Shown piece after piece: positions 55,331 through 64,000 of a stretch of DNA of 64,000 nt. Location: positions 62,001-126,000 of the forward strand of contig NZ_LMLZ01000012.1 in assembly GCF_001422735.1 (NCBI RefSeq), read 5' to 3'. The stretch is from Acidovorax sp. Leaf78 (GTDB lineage: Bacteria > Pseudomonadota > Gammaproteobacteria > Burkholderiales > Burkholderiaceae_C). Under the pieces are notes generated by a model. That model saw only the letters and a program-made list of their open reading frames with translations. It made no database searches and was not told the DNA's origin. The first letter of the stretch is position 1. Each line of letters begins with the position of its first letter. Both the position numbers and the translations under genes were made by a program.

Positions 55331-56001
55331 CCCAGGGCCTGTTCATCAGCTTCGAAGGCATCGACGGGGCGGGCAAGTCGTCGCACATCGAGGGCCTGGC
55401 CACCGCGTTTCGCGCGCAGGGCCGCACGGTCACCGTGAGCCGCGAGCCCGGCGGCACGCCCCTGGCCGAAAAGCTGCGCGAAATGGTGCTGGCCGACCCC
55501 ATGGATGCGCTCACCGAGTCTCTGCTCATCTTTGCCGCCCGCCGCGACCATTTGCTCCATGTGATCGAACCTGCGCTCGCGCGGGGCGAGGTGGTGCTGT
55601 GCGACCGCTTCACCGACGCCACGTTCGCCTATCAGGGCGCAGGCCGTGGCTTCGATGTGGGCGTGCTATCGACTTTGGAGCGCCTGGCGCAGACGGGGCT
55701 TGCGCCAGACGCCAGTTTGATGCGCGAACCGGATCTGACCGTGTGGTTCGACCTGCCCCCCGAAGTGGCCGCAGAGCGCCTGGCGGGTGCACGCGTTCCG
55801 GACCGTTTCGAGTCCCAGCCCGTCGAGTTCTTCCGCCGCGTATCGCAGGGCTATGCCGACCGCGCAGCCGCTGGGCCGCAGCGCTTTGCCCGGCTGGACG
55901 CCGCGCAGGACCGCCACCGCGTGTGGCAGCAGCTCACCAGCGTGTTCGTGCGCAAAGGGTGGCTGGCGATCATGGTGGCGTCGCAAGGAGGCCCGCGATG
56001 A
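55327..56001 (+). CDS. tmk: Thymidylate kinase
   Basis: 224 residues. dTMP phosphorylation to dTDP. P-loop [12 protein letters not shown], substrate motif [30 protein letters not shown] (DR-x-x-x-S/T-x-A-Y-Q), and a LID region near [13 protein letters not shown]. Overlaps mltG and holB by 4 nt at each end (ATGA). Confidence 0.97.
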   Translation: MTQGLFISFEGIDGAGKSSHIEGLATAFRAQGRTVTVSREPGGTPLAEKLREMVLADPMDALTESLLIFAARRDHLLHVIEPALARGEVVLCDRFTDATFAYQGAGRGFDVGVLSTLERLAQTGLAPDASLMREPDLTVWFDLPPEVAAERLAGARVPDRFESQPVEFFRRVSQGYADRAAAGPQRFARLDAAQDRHRVWQQLTSVFVRKGWLAIMVASQGGPR

Positions 56002-57035
56002 GCACCGACGCTCCATCCGCCGCACTGGCCCCCTGGATCGCCGCCCAGCGCACCAGCCTGCTGGCGCAGCGCGGCCATGCCTGGCTGTTGCAGGGCCCGT
56101 CGGGCCTGGGCCAGTACACGCTGGGGCTGGAACTGGTGCGCGCCTGGCTGTGCGACGCGCCTGGCCCGAACGGTGCCTGTGGCCAGTGCAGCAGCTGCCA
56201 CGCCATCGAGGTGCGCACCCATGCCGACCTGTGCGTGCTGATGCCCGAGGTGCAGATGATGGCGCTGGGCTGGCCGCTGTCCGAAAAGGCACAGGCCGAC
56301 ATCGACGACAAGAAACGCAAGCCCAGCCGCGAGATCCGCGTGGAGGCCATGCGCGATGCGGTGGAGTTTTCGCAGCGCACCTCGGCCCGGGGCCGCGGCA
56401 AGGCCGTGCTGGTGTACCCGGCCGAGCAAATGAACCACATCACGGCCAACGCGCTGCTCAAGACGCTGGAGGAGCCGCCGGGCGATGTGCGCTTTGTGCT
56501 GGCCAGCGAGGCAGCGCACCAGCTGCTGCCCACCATCCGCAGCCGCTGCCTGGGCCACGCGATGGCCTGGCCCGCAGAGGCCGAGATGCTGCAGTGGCTG
56601 CGCGGGCAGGGCGTGGCCGACGATGCGGCCAAGGCCTTCCTGCGCGCCGCAGGCGGCAGGCCCGACGATGCCTTGGCATGGGCCCAGTCCGGCCGCAGCC
56701 CGCAGGCGTGGTCTGCGCTGCCCCAGGCCATGGCCAAGGGCGACGTCACCGCGCTGGGCGACTGGGCGCCCGCCCAGGCCATCGATGCACTGCAAAAGCT
56801 CTGCCACGACCTGATGGCCGCGAGCGTGGGCGCCGCGCCACGCTACTTTGCGCCTGCCGACCTGCCCAAGGCCGTGCCGCCGCTGGGCGCGCTCACCCGC
56901 TGGTCGCGCGCGCTGGCCAAAGAGGCGCGCACGGCAGAGCATCCGTTCAACGCAGGGCTCATGCTGGAGGCGCTTGTGGCGCAGGCGAGAAACACCCTAC
57001 ACTCGAGACAACCAGCCCCAGGCACCCACCCATGA
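55998..57035 (+). CDS. holB: DNA polymerase III delta' subunit
   Basis: 345 residues. Clamp-loader subunit. The N-terminal fragment [21 protein letters not shown] has a degenerate P-loop (Gln for Lys), as expected because delta' does not hydrolyse ATP. A zinc-finger set of four cysteines ([17 protein letters not shown] with the preceding C) and the motif [20 protein letters not shown], then SRC, identify it. Overlaps tmk and pilZ by 4 nt. Confidence 0.95.
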   Translation: MSTDAPSAALAPWIAAQRTSLLAQRGHAWLLQGPSGLGQYTLGLELVRAWLCDAPGPNGACGQCSSCHAIEVRTHADLCVLMPEVQMMALGWPLSEKAQADIDDKKRKPSREIRVEAMRDAVEFSQRTSARGRGKAVLVYPAEQMNHITANALLKTLEEPPGDVRFVLASEAAHQLLPTIRSRCLGHAMAWPAEAEMLQWLRGQGVADDAAKAFLRAAGGRPDDALAWAQSGRSPQAWSALPQAMAKGDVTALGDWAPAQAIDALQKLCHDLMAASVGAAPRYFAPADLPKAVPPLGALTRWSRALAKEARTAEHPFNAGLMLEALVAQARNTLHSRQPAPGTHP

Positions 57036-57391
57036 GCAGTCCCTCCACCGCACCCCGCCCCAGCGTCATGCAGCTGGCCATCAAGGAAAAGGCGGCCTTG
57101 TATGCGGCCTACATTCCCTTTTTTGCCGAAGGGGGCATTTTTGTCCCCACCCAGCGCGACTACAAGCTGGGCGATGATGTCTATGTGCTGCTGACCCTGC
57201 CGGACGATACGCAGCGCTACCCCGTGGCGGGCCGCGTGGCCTGGGTGACACCGGCACGCGCAGCGGGCAACCGCACGCAGGGCGTGGGCATCCAGTTTCC
57301 CCGGGACGAAAAGTCGCGCCAGCTCAAGGTCAAGATCGAAGAGCTTCTGGGCACGGCCCTGGGCTCCGACCGTCCGACCCAGACCATCTGA
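57032..57391 (+). CDS. PilZ-domain protein (type IV pilus PilZ-like)
   Basis: 119 residues, a stand-alone PilZ domain. AYIPFFAEGGIFVPTQRDYKLGDDVYVLL and YPVAGRVAWVTPARAAGN match the type IV pilus biogenesis PilZ. The RxxxR cyclic-di-GMP motif is absent, consistent with pilus PilZ proteins that do not bind it. Together with tmk and holB this is a frequently conserved run. A terminator follows at 57410. Confidence 0.92.
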   Translation: MSSPSTAPRPSVMQLAIKEKAALYAAYIPFFAEGGIFVPTQRDYKLGDDVYVLLTLPDDTQRYPVAGRVAWVTPARAAGNRTQGVGIQFPRDEKSRQLKVKIEELLGTALGSDRPTQTI

Positions 57392-57409
57392 CACGGCCTG
57401 CGTGCCCGG

Positions 57410-57440
57410 TGCCGACCCGCGCAGGCGTGTCGGCATTTTT
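57410..57440 (+). terminator. Intrinsic terminator after the mltG-tmk-holB-pilZ operon
   Basis: TGCCGAC (57410-57416) and GTCGGCA (57429-57435), 12-nt loop, then five T. 19 nt after the pilZ stop. Confidence 0.78.
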
Positions 57441-57544
57441 ATTGGGGGCAGAACTTACGCGCGCCAGGGTGGTCGCACTAGCTTGGCTGCCCGGCAACTC
57501 ACCGGTCCGCCCCGTTTGTTACCGCTTCGTTTTCCTGATACCGC

Positions 57545-58351
57545 ATGTACACCGACTCGCACTGCCATCTCAACTTTCCGGAACTGCTGAGCCAGTTGCC
57601 CGCCATCCGCCAGGCCATGGCCCAGGCGCAGGTGGACCGGGCCCTGTGCATCTGCACCACGCTGGAGGAGTTCGAGGGCGTTCATGCCCTGGCCACGGCC
57701 CACGACAACTTCTGGAGCACGGTGGGCGTGCACCCCGACAACGAGGGTGTGCAGGAGCCCACCGTGCAGGACCTGCTGACCCGCGCCGCGCTGCCCCGGG
57801 TGGTGGCGATCGGCGAGACCGGGCTTGACTACTACGGCATGGAAGACCGCAAGGGCGGCCGCAGCATTGCCGACCTGGAGTGGCAGCGCGACCGTTTTCG
57901 CAACCACATCCGCGCAGCGCGTACCTGCGCCAAGCCGTTGGTGATCCACACCCGCAGCGCATCGGACGACACGCTGGCCATCCTGCGGGAGGAGGGCGAG
58001 GACGGCTCCGGCAACATCGCCGGGGGCGTGTTCCACTGCTTCACCGAATCGATGCAGGTGGCCCGCGCGGCGCTGGACCTGGGCTATTACCTGTCGTTCT
58101 CGGGCATCGTCACCTTCAAGACCGCGCAGGAGCTGCGCGACGTGGTGGCCTACGTGCCGCTGGACCGCACATTGATCGAGACCGACAGCCCCTACCTGGC
58201 ACCCGTGCCCTACCGCGGCAAGACCAACAGCCCGGCCTATGTGCCGTACGTGGCCCAGCAGGTGGCCCAGACCAAGGGCATCGCGGTGGAAGAGGTGGCC
58301 GAGGCCACCAGCCGCAATTTCGAAACCTTGTTCAAGGGGGTCACCGCATGA
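57545..58351 (+). CDS. TatD-family metal-dependent hydrolase (DNase)
   Basis: 268 residues. TatD amidohydrolase-like barrel: metal ligands in [10 protein letters not shown] (HxH), [27 protein letters not shown] and [15 protein letters not shown] (family motif). Possible 3'-5' exonuclease. Overlaps the ankyrin gene by 4 nt. Confidence 0.95.
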   Translation: MYTDSHCHLNFPELLSQLPAIRQAMAQAQVDRALCICTTLEEFEGVHALATAHDNFWSTVGVHPDNEGVQEPTVQDLLTRAALPRVVAIGETGLDYYGMEDRKGGRSIADLEWQRDRFRNHIRAARTCAKPLVIHTRSASDDTLAILREEGEDGSGNIAGGVFHCFTESMQVARAALDLGYYLSFSGIVTFKTAQELRDVVAYVPLDRTLIETDSPYLAPVPYRGKTNSPAYVPYVAQQVAQTKGIAVEEVAEATSRNFETLFKGVTA

Positions 58352-59112
58352 CGATCGTGCACGCAGACGGCGCATCGCCCGCCATCGACATCACCACCAT
58401 CATCACCACCGCAGCCGCTGCTGGGGCCGCAAACCCCACACGAACGCACCGCCGCAAGGTTCTGGCGGGCCTGGCTGCAGCCCTGTTCGCCCCCTGGGCC
58501 CAGGCCGGGGCCTACGAAGATTTCTTCTCGGCCATTCAGCGGGACGACGGCAATGCCATCACGGCCCTGCTGCGCCGCGGCTTCGATCCGAACACGCGCG
58601 ACGCCAAGGGCCAGGCGGGCCTGTTGATTGCGCTGCAGAGCGACTCGCTCAAGGCCGTTGCGGCGCTGATGGCGGCACGCAACATCAAGGTCGAGGTGCG
58701 CAACACCCAGGACGAAAGCCCGCTGATGCTGGCCGCCATCAAGGGCCAGGTCGACATCGTCAAGGCCTTGATCGCCCGTGATGCCGACGTGAACAAAACC
58801 GGCTGGGCGCCGCTGCACTATGCGGCATCCGCCGGCTCGGCTGCACACCGCCAGATCATCGCGCTGTTGCTGGAGAACCATGCCTACATCGACGCCGCAT
58901 CGCCGAACGGCACCACGCCGCTGATGATGGCGGCGCACTACGCGTCGCTGGAGTCGGTGCAACTGCTGCTGGACGAAGGCGCAGACCCCACGCTCAAGAA
59001 CCAGCTGGGGCTGACCGCCACCGACTTTGCGATGCGGGCAAGCCGCACGGACTCGGCGGCAAAGATCGCCGAAGCGCTGCGGCGCCGCCAGCCCAACCGC
59101 GGCAAGTGGTAG
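58348..59112 (+). CDS. Exported ankyrin-repeat protein with twin-arginine-like signal
   Basis: 254 residues. After a 34-residue leader, [22 protein letters not shown] resembles a twin-arginine signal. The mature part carries ankyrin repeats: [53 protein letters not shown] and [32 protein letters not shown]. Probably a periplasmic protein-interaction scaffold. Its TAG stop is the first unit of a 7-bp tandem array. ATG overlaps the tatD stop. Confidence 0.88.
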   Translation: MTIVHADGASPAIDITTIITTAAAAGAANPTRTHRRKVLAGLAAALFAPWAQAGAYEDFFSAIQRDDGNAITALLRRGFDPNTRDAKGQAGLLIALQSDSLKAVAALMAARNIKVEVRNTQDESPLMLAAIKGQVDIVKALIARDADVNKTGWAPLHYAASAGSAAHRQIIALLLENHAYIDAASPNGTTPLMMAAHYASLESVQLLLDEGADPTLKNQLGLTATDFAMRASRTDSAAKIAEALRRRQPNRGKW

Positions 59113-59147
59113 TGGGTAGTGGGTAGTGGGTAGTGGGTAGTGGGTAG
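59110..59147 (+). repeat. 7-bp tandem repeat starting at the ankyrin stop codon
   Basis: TAGTGGG repeated five times (59110-59144) plus a partial sixth unit TAG. The first TAG is the stop of the ankyrin gene. Confidence 0.95.
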
Positions 59148-59181
59148 CTGCGGGCTGGTGGGCTTGTGGGCTACGAAATAT

Positions 59182-59241
59182 CAGCCAAAGTAGCCCCTGC
59201 CGCTTGTCTGGCAAGCGCCAGTAGCTATCATTTTTGACTAT
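59182..59241 (+). repeat. Dispersed palindromic repeat, copy G (between convergent genes)
   Basis: CCCCTGCCGCTTG, TCTGG, CAAGCGCCAGTAGCTAT, then CATTTTTGACTATC. CGCTTG and CAAGCG pair perfectly around a 5-nt loop. It lies between the ankyrin and msbA stops, ending 8 nt before the latter. Confidence 0.8.
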
Positions 59242-59248
59242 CAGGTAA

Positions 59249-61039
59249 TCAGGCGGCTTCTGACGGCCGTGACTGCAGGCGCGCATACAGCCCGCCTTGC
59301 GCCATCAGCTCGGCATGTGTTCCCTGCTCGGCAATGCGCCCGCGTTCCATCACCACCACGCGGTCGGCATGTTCGATGGTGGACAGGCGGTGTGCAATCA
59401 CCAGCGTGGTCCGGCCCTGCATCAGGCGCTGCAGCGCGTCCTGCACCAGGCGCTCCGACTCGGTGTCCAGCGCCGAGGTGGCTTCGTCCAGGATGAGGAT
59501 GGGCGCGTCCTTGTAGAGCGCCCGTGCAATGGCCAGCCGCTGGCGCTGCCCGCCCGACAGCTGCGTGGCGTTGTGGCCCACCACCGTGTGGATGCCCTGG
59601 GGCAGGGCGGCCACGTGGGCGGCCAGGTTGGCGGCCTCCAGGCAGTCGAGCACGCGCTGCTCGTCCACGGCGTGGCCCAGCGCCACGTTCGCGGCAATGG
59701 TGTCGTTGAACATGACCACGTCCTGGCTCACCATCGCGAACTGCGATCGCAGCGAGCCCAGGTCCCAGTCCGGCAGCGGCTGCCCGTCCACCAGAATCTC
59801 GCCGGCTGACGGCATCACGAACCGCGGCAGCAGGTTGACCAGCGTGGTCTTGCCCGCGCCCGACGGCCCCACCAGGGCCACGATTTCACCGGGGGCGACC
59901 CGCAGGCTGACCTGGTCCAGCGCCGGCGCATGGTCGGATCCGAAGGACACCGTGACGCGGTTCAGTGCCAGCTCGCCTTTCACGCGGTCGGTGCGGAACT
60001 GCCCGCCGCTTTCGGCGCCCGTATCACCCAGCAGGGCCAGCCCGCGCTCCAGCGCAGCCACTCCGCGCGTGACGGGGCTGGCAACGTCGGCCAGGCGCCG
60101 AATGGGTGCGATGAGCATCAGCATGGCCGTGATGAACGACACGAAGCCACCCACCGTGACGTCCTTGGTGTCCACTGCGCCGCGGCTCTGCCACAGCGCA
60201 ATGCAGATCACCACCGACAGCGCGGCGGCTGCCAGCAACTGCGTCAGGGGCGTCATCGCGGCCGATGCGATGGTGGACTTGATGGCCAGGCGCCGCAGGC
60301 TGCCGCTCAGCCCCGCAAAACGCTCCGCCTGGCCCTCTTGCGCGCCATGCAGCCGCACCATGCGGTGGGCCAGCACGTTTTCTTCGACCACGTAGGCCAG
60401 CTCGTCCGTGGCCTGTTGGCTGCTCTTGGTCAGGTGGTACAGCCGCTTGGACAGCGTCTTCATGATCCAGGCCACGCCAGGCACCACCACTGCCACGATC
60501 AGCGTGAGCTGCCAGTTGAGGTACAGCAAGTAGCCCAGCAGGGCCACCAGCGTGAATCCGTCGCGCGACAGCCCCATCAGCGCCTGCACCAGCAGCGTGG
60601 CGCCGGTCTGCACCTCGTACACCACGGTGTTGGACAGCGCGCTGGCCGACTGGCGCGTGAACAGTCCCATTTCTGCCGCCAGTACCCTGGCGAACAAAGA
60701 CTGGCGCAGTATCAGCATGCCTTCGTTGGCGATGCGGGCCAGGGCGTACTGCCCCACGAACTGCGCCACGCCCCGCACGAAGAAGATGCCCAAAATGGCC
60801 AGCGGCACCATCCACAGCTGCAGCGTGCCCTGGGTAAAGCCGCGGTCGAGCAGCGGCTGCAGCAGGGCAGGGATGAGCGGCTCGGTGACCGCGCCCACGA
60901 GCGTGGCGACGATGGCCAGGGTCCAGGCGAGCCGTTGATTGCCAAAATAAACGGATAACCGTTTGAGGCGTGTGGTCAGGCTGGCAGGGGGAGCGGCGGG
61001 GGGGCTGGCAGGCGCGGAGGCTGGGTGGGGGGCTTGCAT
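59249..61039 (-). CDS. msbA: Lipid A export ATP-binding/permease protein MsbA
   Basis: 596 residues, a half-transporter ABC exporter that flips lipid A-core. Six membrane helices in the first 320 residues, Walker A GPSGAGKTT, signature LSGGQRQRLAIARALY, Walker B ILILDEATSALDTESE, H-loop VIAHRLSTIEHAD. Proline-rich N terminus (ASAPASPPAAPPAS) before the first helix. Divergent from tolB across about 237 nt. Confidence 0.94.
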   Translation of the reverse strand: MQAPHPASAPASPPAAPPASLTTRLKRLSVYFGNQRLAWTLAIVATLVGAVTEPLIPALLQPLLDRGFTQGTLQLWMVPLAILGIFFVRGVAQFVGQYALARIANEGMLILRQSLFARVLAAEMGLFTRQSASALSNTVVYEVQTGATLLVQALMGLSRDGFTLVALLGYLLYLNWQLTLIVAVVVPGVAWIMKTLSKRLYHLTKSSQQATDELAYVVEENVLAHRMVRLHGAQEGQAERFAGLSGSLRRLAIKSTIASAAMTPLTQLLAAAALSVVICIALWQSRGAVDTKDVTVGGFVSFITAMLMLIAPIRRLADVASPVTRGVAALERGLALLGDTGAESGGQFRTDRVKGELALNRVTVSFGSDHAPALDQVSLRVAPGEIVALVGPSGAGKTTLVNLLPRFVMPSAGEILVDGQPLPDWDLGSLRSQFAMVSQDVVMFNDTIAANVALGHAVDEQRVLDCLEAANLAAHVAALPQGIHTVVGHNATQLSGGQRQRLAIARALYKDAPILILDEATSALDTESERLVQDALQRLMQGRTTLVIAHRLSTIEHADRVVVMERGRIAEQGTHAELMAQGGLYARLQSRPSEAA

Positions 61040-61276
61040 GTGCGGCCAATTCTACGTTTGCGCCTGCGGGCGGCCGGGGAATGGGCGGTGGCCAGCGGGT
61101 GGCTGTCTGGTGGCTGCCAAGTAGCTGCCCGGTGCGGCGGCAGGGCCCAACATCAAAAAAATGAGCAACAAGTGCAGCACTGGCACAGTTTGTCACAGGG
61201 GTTTTCCAGCAGTGTGTAACATTCGGGGTTGCCTGAAGCCTGTTCAATGTCTTTGTTCGGCCACTGCTGGATGCCA

Positions 61277-62596
61277 ATGACCACAGATCGAATCTCCTCT
61301 CAAAATACTCCCGCGGCTTTGCCGCAACCCCTGCGCCGCCATGTACTGGCCGCGTTGATCGCCACACCCGCCGTTCCGGCCCTTGCGCAGTTTCGCGTCG
61401 AGGTCACTGGTGTGGGCCTCACCCAATTGCCCATCGCCATAGCGCCGTTCCGGGGCGAAGCGCAAGCTCCCCAGAAGATCGCCGCCATCGTGCAGGCCGA
61501 CCTGGAGCGCAGCGGCCAGTTCCGCGCTGTCGACGCCACAGGCGTCGCGCTGGACGAAACGGCCCGCCCCGATGTCGCCCTGTGGCGCCAAAAGAGTGCC
61601 GATTCGCTGGCCACCGGCAGCATCACCCGCCTGTCCGACGGCCGGTTCGACATCCGGTTTCGGCTGTGGGACGTCGTCAAGGGCCAGGACCTGGGCGGTC
61701 AGAGCTTTGTCGTCACGCAGGGCGATCTGCGCCTGGTGGCGCACCGCATCGCCGACTTCATCTACGAAAAGCTCACCGGCGAGCGCGGCATTTTCTCGAC
61801 GCGCATTGCCTACGTCACCAAGACCGGTCCACGCTACAGCCTGTGGGTGGCCGATGCCGATGGCGAAAACTCGCAGTCGGCACTGTCCAGCCCCGAGCCC
61901 ATCATCTCGCCCGCCTGGTCGCCCAACGGCGGCCAACTGGCGTATGTGTCCTTCGAATCGCGCAAGCCGGTGGTGTACGTGCACGACGTCGCATCGGGCC
62001 GCCGCCGTTTGATCGCCAACTTCCGCGGCTCCAACAGCGCGCCCGCCTGGGCGCCGGACGGCCGCTCGCTGGCGGTCACTTTGAGCCGCGATGGCGGCTC
62101 ACAGCTGTACACCATCGACGCCAACGGCGGTGAGCCTCGCCGTCTCATGCAGAGCGCGGGCATCGACACCGAGCCCGTGTATTCGGGCGACGGCCGCAGC
62201 ATCTACTTCGTGAGCGATCGCGGGGGCGCGCCGCAGATCTACAAGGTGACCGCATCCGGCGGCAATGCCGAGCGCGTGACCTTCACCGGGTCCTACAACA
62301 TCTCGCCGAGCGTGAGCCCTGACGGTAAGTGGTTGGCCTACATCTCCCGTGTGGGCGGCGCCTTCAAGCTCCACGTCATGGATTTGTCCACCGGCACGGT
62401 GAACGCCGTGACGGACTCGACGGCCGATGAAAACCCCAGCTTTGCGCCCAACAGCCGCCTGATCGTCTACGCGACCCAGCAGCAAGGCCGCGAAGCGCTC
62501 ATGACCACCACGCTCGACGGCAAGATCAAGGCGCGACTGGCAGGGCAGGCTGGCGACATCCGCGAACCGGACTGGGGTCCGTTTCAAAAGCAGTGA
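61277..62596 (+). CDS. tolB: Tol-Pal system beta-propeller protein TolB
   Basis: 439 residues. Signal with LRRHVLAALIATPAVPALA (twin-arginine-like) before QFRVEVTG, N-terminal domain, then six-bladed WD40-like propeller repeats such as GPRYSLWVADADGEN, ISPAWSPNGGQLAYVSFES, SVSPDGKWLAYISR. A periplasmic protein that binds Pal and TolA for outer-membrane constriction. ATG 61277 gives a standard-length leader; ATG 61271 and a TTG at 61229 are alternatives. tolQRA are not immediately upstream here. Confidence 0.93.
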   Translation: MTTDRISSQNTPAALPQPLRRHVLAALIATPAVPALAQFRVEVTGVGLTQLPIAIAPFRGEAQAPQKIAAIVQADLERSGQFRAVDATGVALDETARPDVALWRQKSADSLATGSITRLSDGRFDIRFRLWDVVKGQDLGGQSFVVTQGDLRLVAHRIADFIYEKLTGERGIFSTRIAYVTKTGPRYSLWVADADGENSQSALSSPEPIISPAWSPNGGQLAYVSFESRKPVVYVHDVASGRRRLIANFRGSNSAPAWAPDGRSLAVTLSRDGGSQLYTIDANGGEPRRLMQSAGIDTEPVYSGDGRSIYFVSDRGGAPQIYKVTASGGNAERVTFTGSYNISPSVSPDGKWLAYISRVGGAFKLHVMDLSTGTVNAVTDSTADENPSFAPNSRLIVYATQQQGREALMTTTLDGKIKARLAGQAGDIREPDWGPFQKQ

Positions 62597-62640
62597 ACTA
62601 ATTTTCAATTTCAGTTATCAAGTTTTCAGGAGAATTTTGG

Positions 62641-63183
62641 ATGATCAAACGTTTTACCCTCGCCCTTTCCATCGTCGCCCTCATGGCTGGTTGCAGCTCC
62701 GGTGTGAAGCTGGACGACGTGCCTGTCGAAGACAAGAACGCGACGTCGACCATGCCCGGCACCAACAGCGGCGCCAATTCCGGCAACACGGCGCAAAGCG
62801 GTGTGGCAGGTGTGGACCTGGGCCAGTCGGCGCGTGACGCGGCAGGCCCACAGGGCGTGGCCCGCGTCGTGTACTTCGACTACGACAGCTACGTGATCAA
62901 GCCAGAATTCCAATCGCTGATCGAAGCGCATTCCCGCTTCATCAAGTCGGGCGGCAACCGCAAGGTCATGATCGAAGGCCACACCGATGACCGCGGTGGC
63001 CGTGAATACAACCTGGCGCTGGGCCAAAAGCGTGCTGAGGCGGTGCGCCGTTCTCTGGGCCTGCTGGGTGTGCAGGACAACCAGATCGAAGCCGTGAGCT
63101 TCGGCAAGGAAAAGCCCGCAGCCCCTGGCAATTCGGAAGACGCACACGCGCAAAACCGCCGCGCTGAACTGTCCTACCGTTGA
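62641..63183 (+). CDS. pal: Peptidoglycan-associated lipoprotein Pal
   Basis: 180 residues. Lipoprotein signal ending ALMAGC (lipid attachment to Cys19), a flexible Gly/Ser/Asn-rich linker, then an OmpA-like peptidoglycan-binding domain (VYFDYDSYVIKPEFQ, MIEGHTDDRGGREYNLALGQ, QNRRAELSYR). Anchors the outer membrane to the wall. SD CAGGAG. The stop overlaps the next ATG (TGATG). Confidence 0.97.
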   Translation: MIKRFTLALSIVALMAGCSSGVKLDDVPVEDKNATSTMPGTNSGANSGNTAQSGVAGVDLGQSARDAAGPQGVARVVYFDYDSYVIKPEFQSLIEAHSRFIKSGGNRKVMIEGHTDDRGGREYNLALGQKRAEAVRRSLGLLGVQDNQIEAVSFGKEKPAAPGNSEDAHAQNRRAELSYR

Positions 63184-63974
63184 TGCGCGCGTTGTCTTTT
63201 TCCTTCCCCCGCAAGGCGCTGGCAGCGGCGACGCTGCTGGCAGTGTTGGTGCCGGCAAGCCACGCAGCGCTGTTCGAGGATGACGAAGCACGCCGTGCCA
63301 TCCTGGAGATGCGCCAACGGGTCGACGGCCTGCAGGCCGCCCAGCAGCGCTCTTCCGACGAGGTGCGCAGGCTGGGCGAGGACAACAGCCAGCTGCGCCG
63401 CAGCCTGCTCGACCTGCAGACGCAGATCGAAACCCTGCGCGTGGAGCAGTCCAAGATGCGCGGCCAGAACGAGCAGTTGCTGCGCGATGCGGCCGACCTG
63501 CAAAAGCGCCAGAAGGACATCGCCCAGGGCGTGGACGAGCGCCTGCGGCAGTTTGAGCCCGTGAAGGTCACGCAGGACGGCCAAGAGTTTCAGGCTGATC
63601 CGGCGGAAAAGCGGGATTTCGAAGCAGCGCTGGCCGTGTTTCGGTCGGGCAAGTTCCCCGAAGCCAGTGCAGCGTTTGCGGCCTTTGTGCGCCAGTACCC
63701 CCGCAGCGGCTTCGTGCCATCGGCCCGTTTCTGGCTGGGCAATGCGCAGTACGCGACCCGCGAGTACAAGGAGTCCATCAACAACTTCAAGTTGATGCTG
63801 GCTGATGCGCCGACCCACGCGCGCGCACCGGAAGCCGCATTGTCGATTGCCAACTGCCAGATCGAGCTCAAGGACACGCGCGCCGCCCGCAAGACGCTGG
63901 AGGACCTGGTGAAAGCCTACCCTCAGTCTGAAGCTGCCATGGCAGCCAAAGAGCGTCTGTCGCGCCTGAAGTAA
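63183..63974 (+). CDS. cpoB: Cell-division coordinator CpoB (YbgF), Tol-Pal system
   Basis: 263 residues. Sec signal (KALAAATLLAVLVPASHAA), an N-terminal coiled coil (LEMRQRVDGLQAAQQRSSDEV, LLDLQTQIETLRVEQSK) that trimerises, and C-terminal TPR repeats (ASAAFAAFVRQYPRSGFVPS, YKESINNFKLMLADAPTHAR). A TTG 3 nt upstream is possible, but the ATG sharing the A of the pal stop is preferred. Links outer-membrane constriction with peptidoglycan synthesis. Confidence 0.94.
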   Translation: MRALSFSFPRKALAAATLLAVLVPASHAALFEDDEARRAILEMRQRVDGLQAAQQRSSDEVRRLGEDNSQLRRSLLDLQTQIETLRVEQSKMRGQNEQLLRDAADLQKRQKDIAQGVDERLRQFEPVKVTQDGQEFQADPAEKRDFEAALAVFRSGKFPEASAAFAAFVRQYPRSGFVPSARFWLGNAQYATREYKESINNFKLMLADAPTHARAPEAALSIANCQIELKDTRAARKTLEDLVKAYPQSEAAMAAKERLSRLK

Positions 63975-63979
63975 GCACC

Positions 63980-64000
63980 ATGATCCCCGAGGTCGTCGCT
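63980..64000 (+). CDS. Possible start of the next gene (7 codons only)
   Basis: ATG 5 nt after the cpoB stop reads MIPEVVA and then the window ends. No product can be named. Confidence 0.3.

Noticed and set aside
56098..56130. Degenerate Walker A (Gln for Lys) in HolB
   Set aside because: Delta' subunits commonly have non-functional P-loops; expected rather than novel.
59110..59147. Tandem array as a possible CRISPR
   Set aside because: Units are 7 bp and contiguous without spacers.
61180..61200. TGGCAC followed by a T-rich stretch upstream of tolB, resembling a sigma54 -24/-12 site
   Set aside because: The -12 half reads TGTC instead of TTGC, and tolB is not expected to be sigma54-dependent.

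Overview
The window is high-GC chromosomal DNA from a betaproteobacterium, most likely a member of the Comamonadaceae close to Acidovorax. The basis is codon bias, the protein families (tripartite and branched-chain-type transporters, many acyl-CoA enzymes), the recurrent AAGGAGACA ribosome-binding leaders, and a dispersed palindromic repeat that I associate with this group. No rRNA, tRNA, CRISPR array, insertion sequence or phage module is visible. It reads as ordinary core chromosome with two small AT-rich patches.

Region 1 (1-6139): a leftward redox and envelope run selO-msrB-yciB, an AraC-type regulator, a type-B carboxylesterase lipoprotein, and a Crp/Fnr regulator.

Region 2 (6332-26950): a large acyl-CoA catabolism neighbourhood. 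An acyl-CoA ligase is followed by a complete five-gene branched-chain-type ABC importer, then a two-domain enoyl-CoA hydratase/3-hydroxyacyl-CoA dehydrogenase, a thiolase, an acyl-CoA dehydrogenase, two short-chain dehydrogenases, a hotdog thioesterase, a medium-chain reductase, an ElaA-type acetyltransferase, an AidB-type acyl-CoA dehydrogenase and a glutathione transferase. The likely theme is uptake, CoA activation and beta-oxidation of an organic acid.

Region 3 (27018-33391): an O6-alkylguanine-type DNA methyltransferase, then an IclR regulator divergent from a TRAP transporter operon that has type II dehydroquinate dehydratase (aroQ) between its binding-protein and permease genes. A near-perfect IclR-type operator lies in the divergent gap. 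A diguanylate cyclase follows.

Region 4 (33392-39716): an AT-rich patch with two orphan genes, a Bcr/CflA exporter, NAD(P)HX dehydratase, a histidine phosphatase, a DUF72 protein and small unknowns.

Region 5 (39885-48810): tex, an HDOD protein and a patatin-like protein, then a second AT-rich patch holding a signal-less peptidoglycan amidase that overlaps a signal-bearing Cys-rich protein (candidate effector-immunity pair), then a large GGDEF-EAL protein.

Region 6 (49166-64000): iron alcohol dehydrogenase, an exported hydratase-family protein, an alpha/beta hydrolase, a hotdog-GNAT fusion, ygfZ divergent from the tightly overlapping run mltG-tmk-holB-pilZ, tatD with an ankyrin gene, msbA, and tolB-pal-cpoB.

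Seven copies of one palindromic repeat are scattered through the window. Three lie between convergent gene ends and look like two-way terminators, two lie in tandem gaps, and two are translated in frame inside selO and the patatin-like gene.
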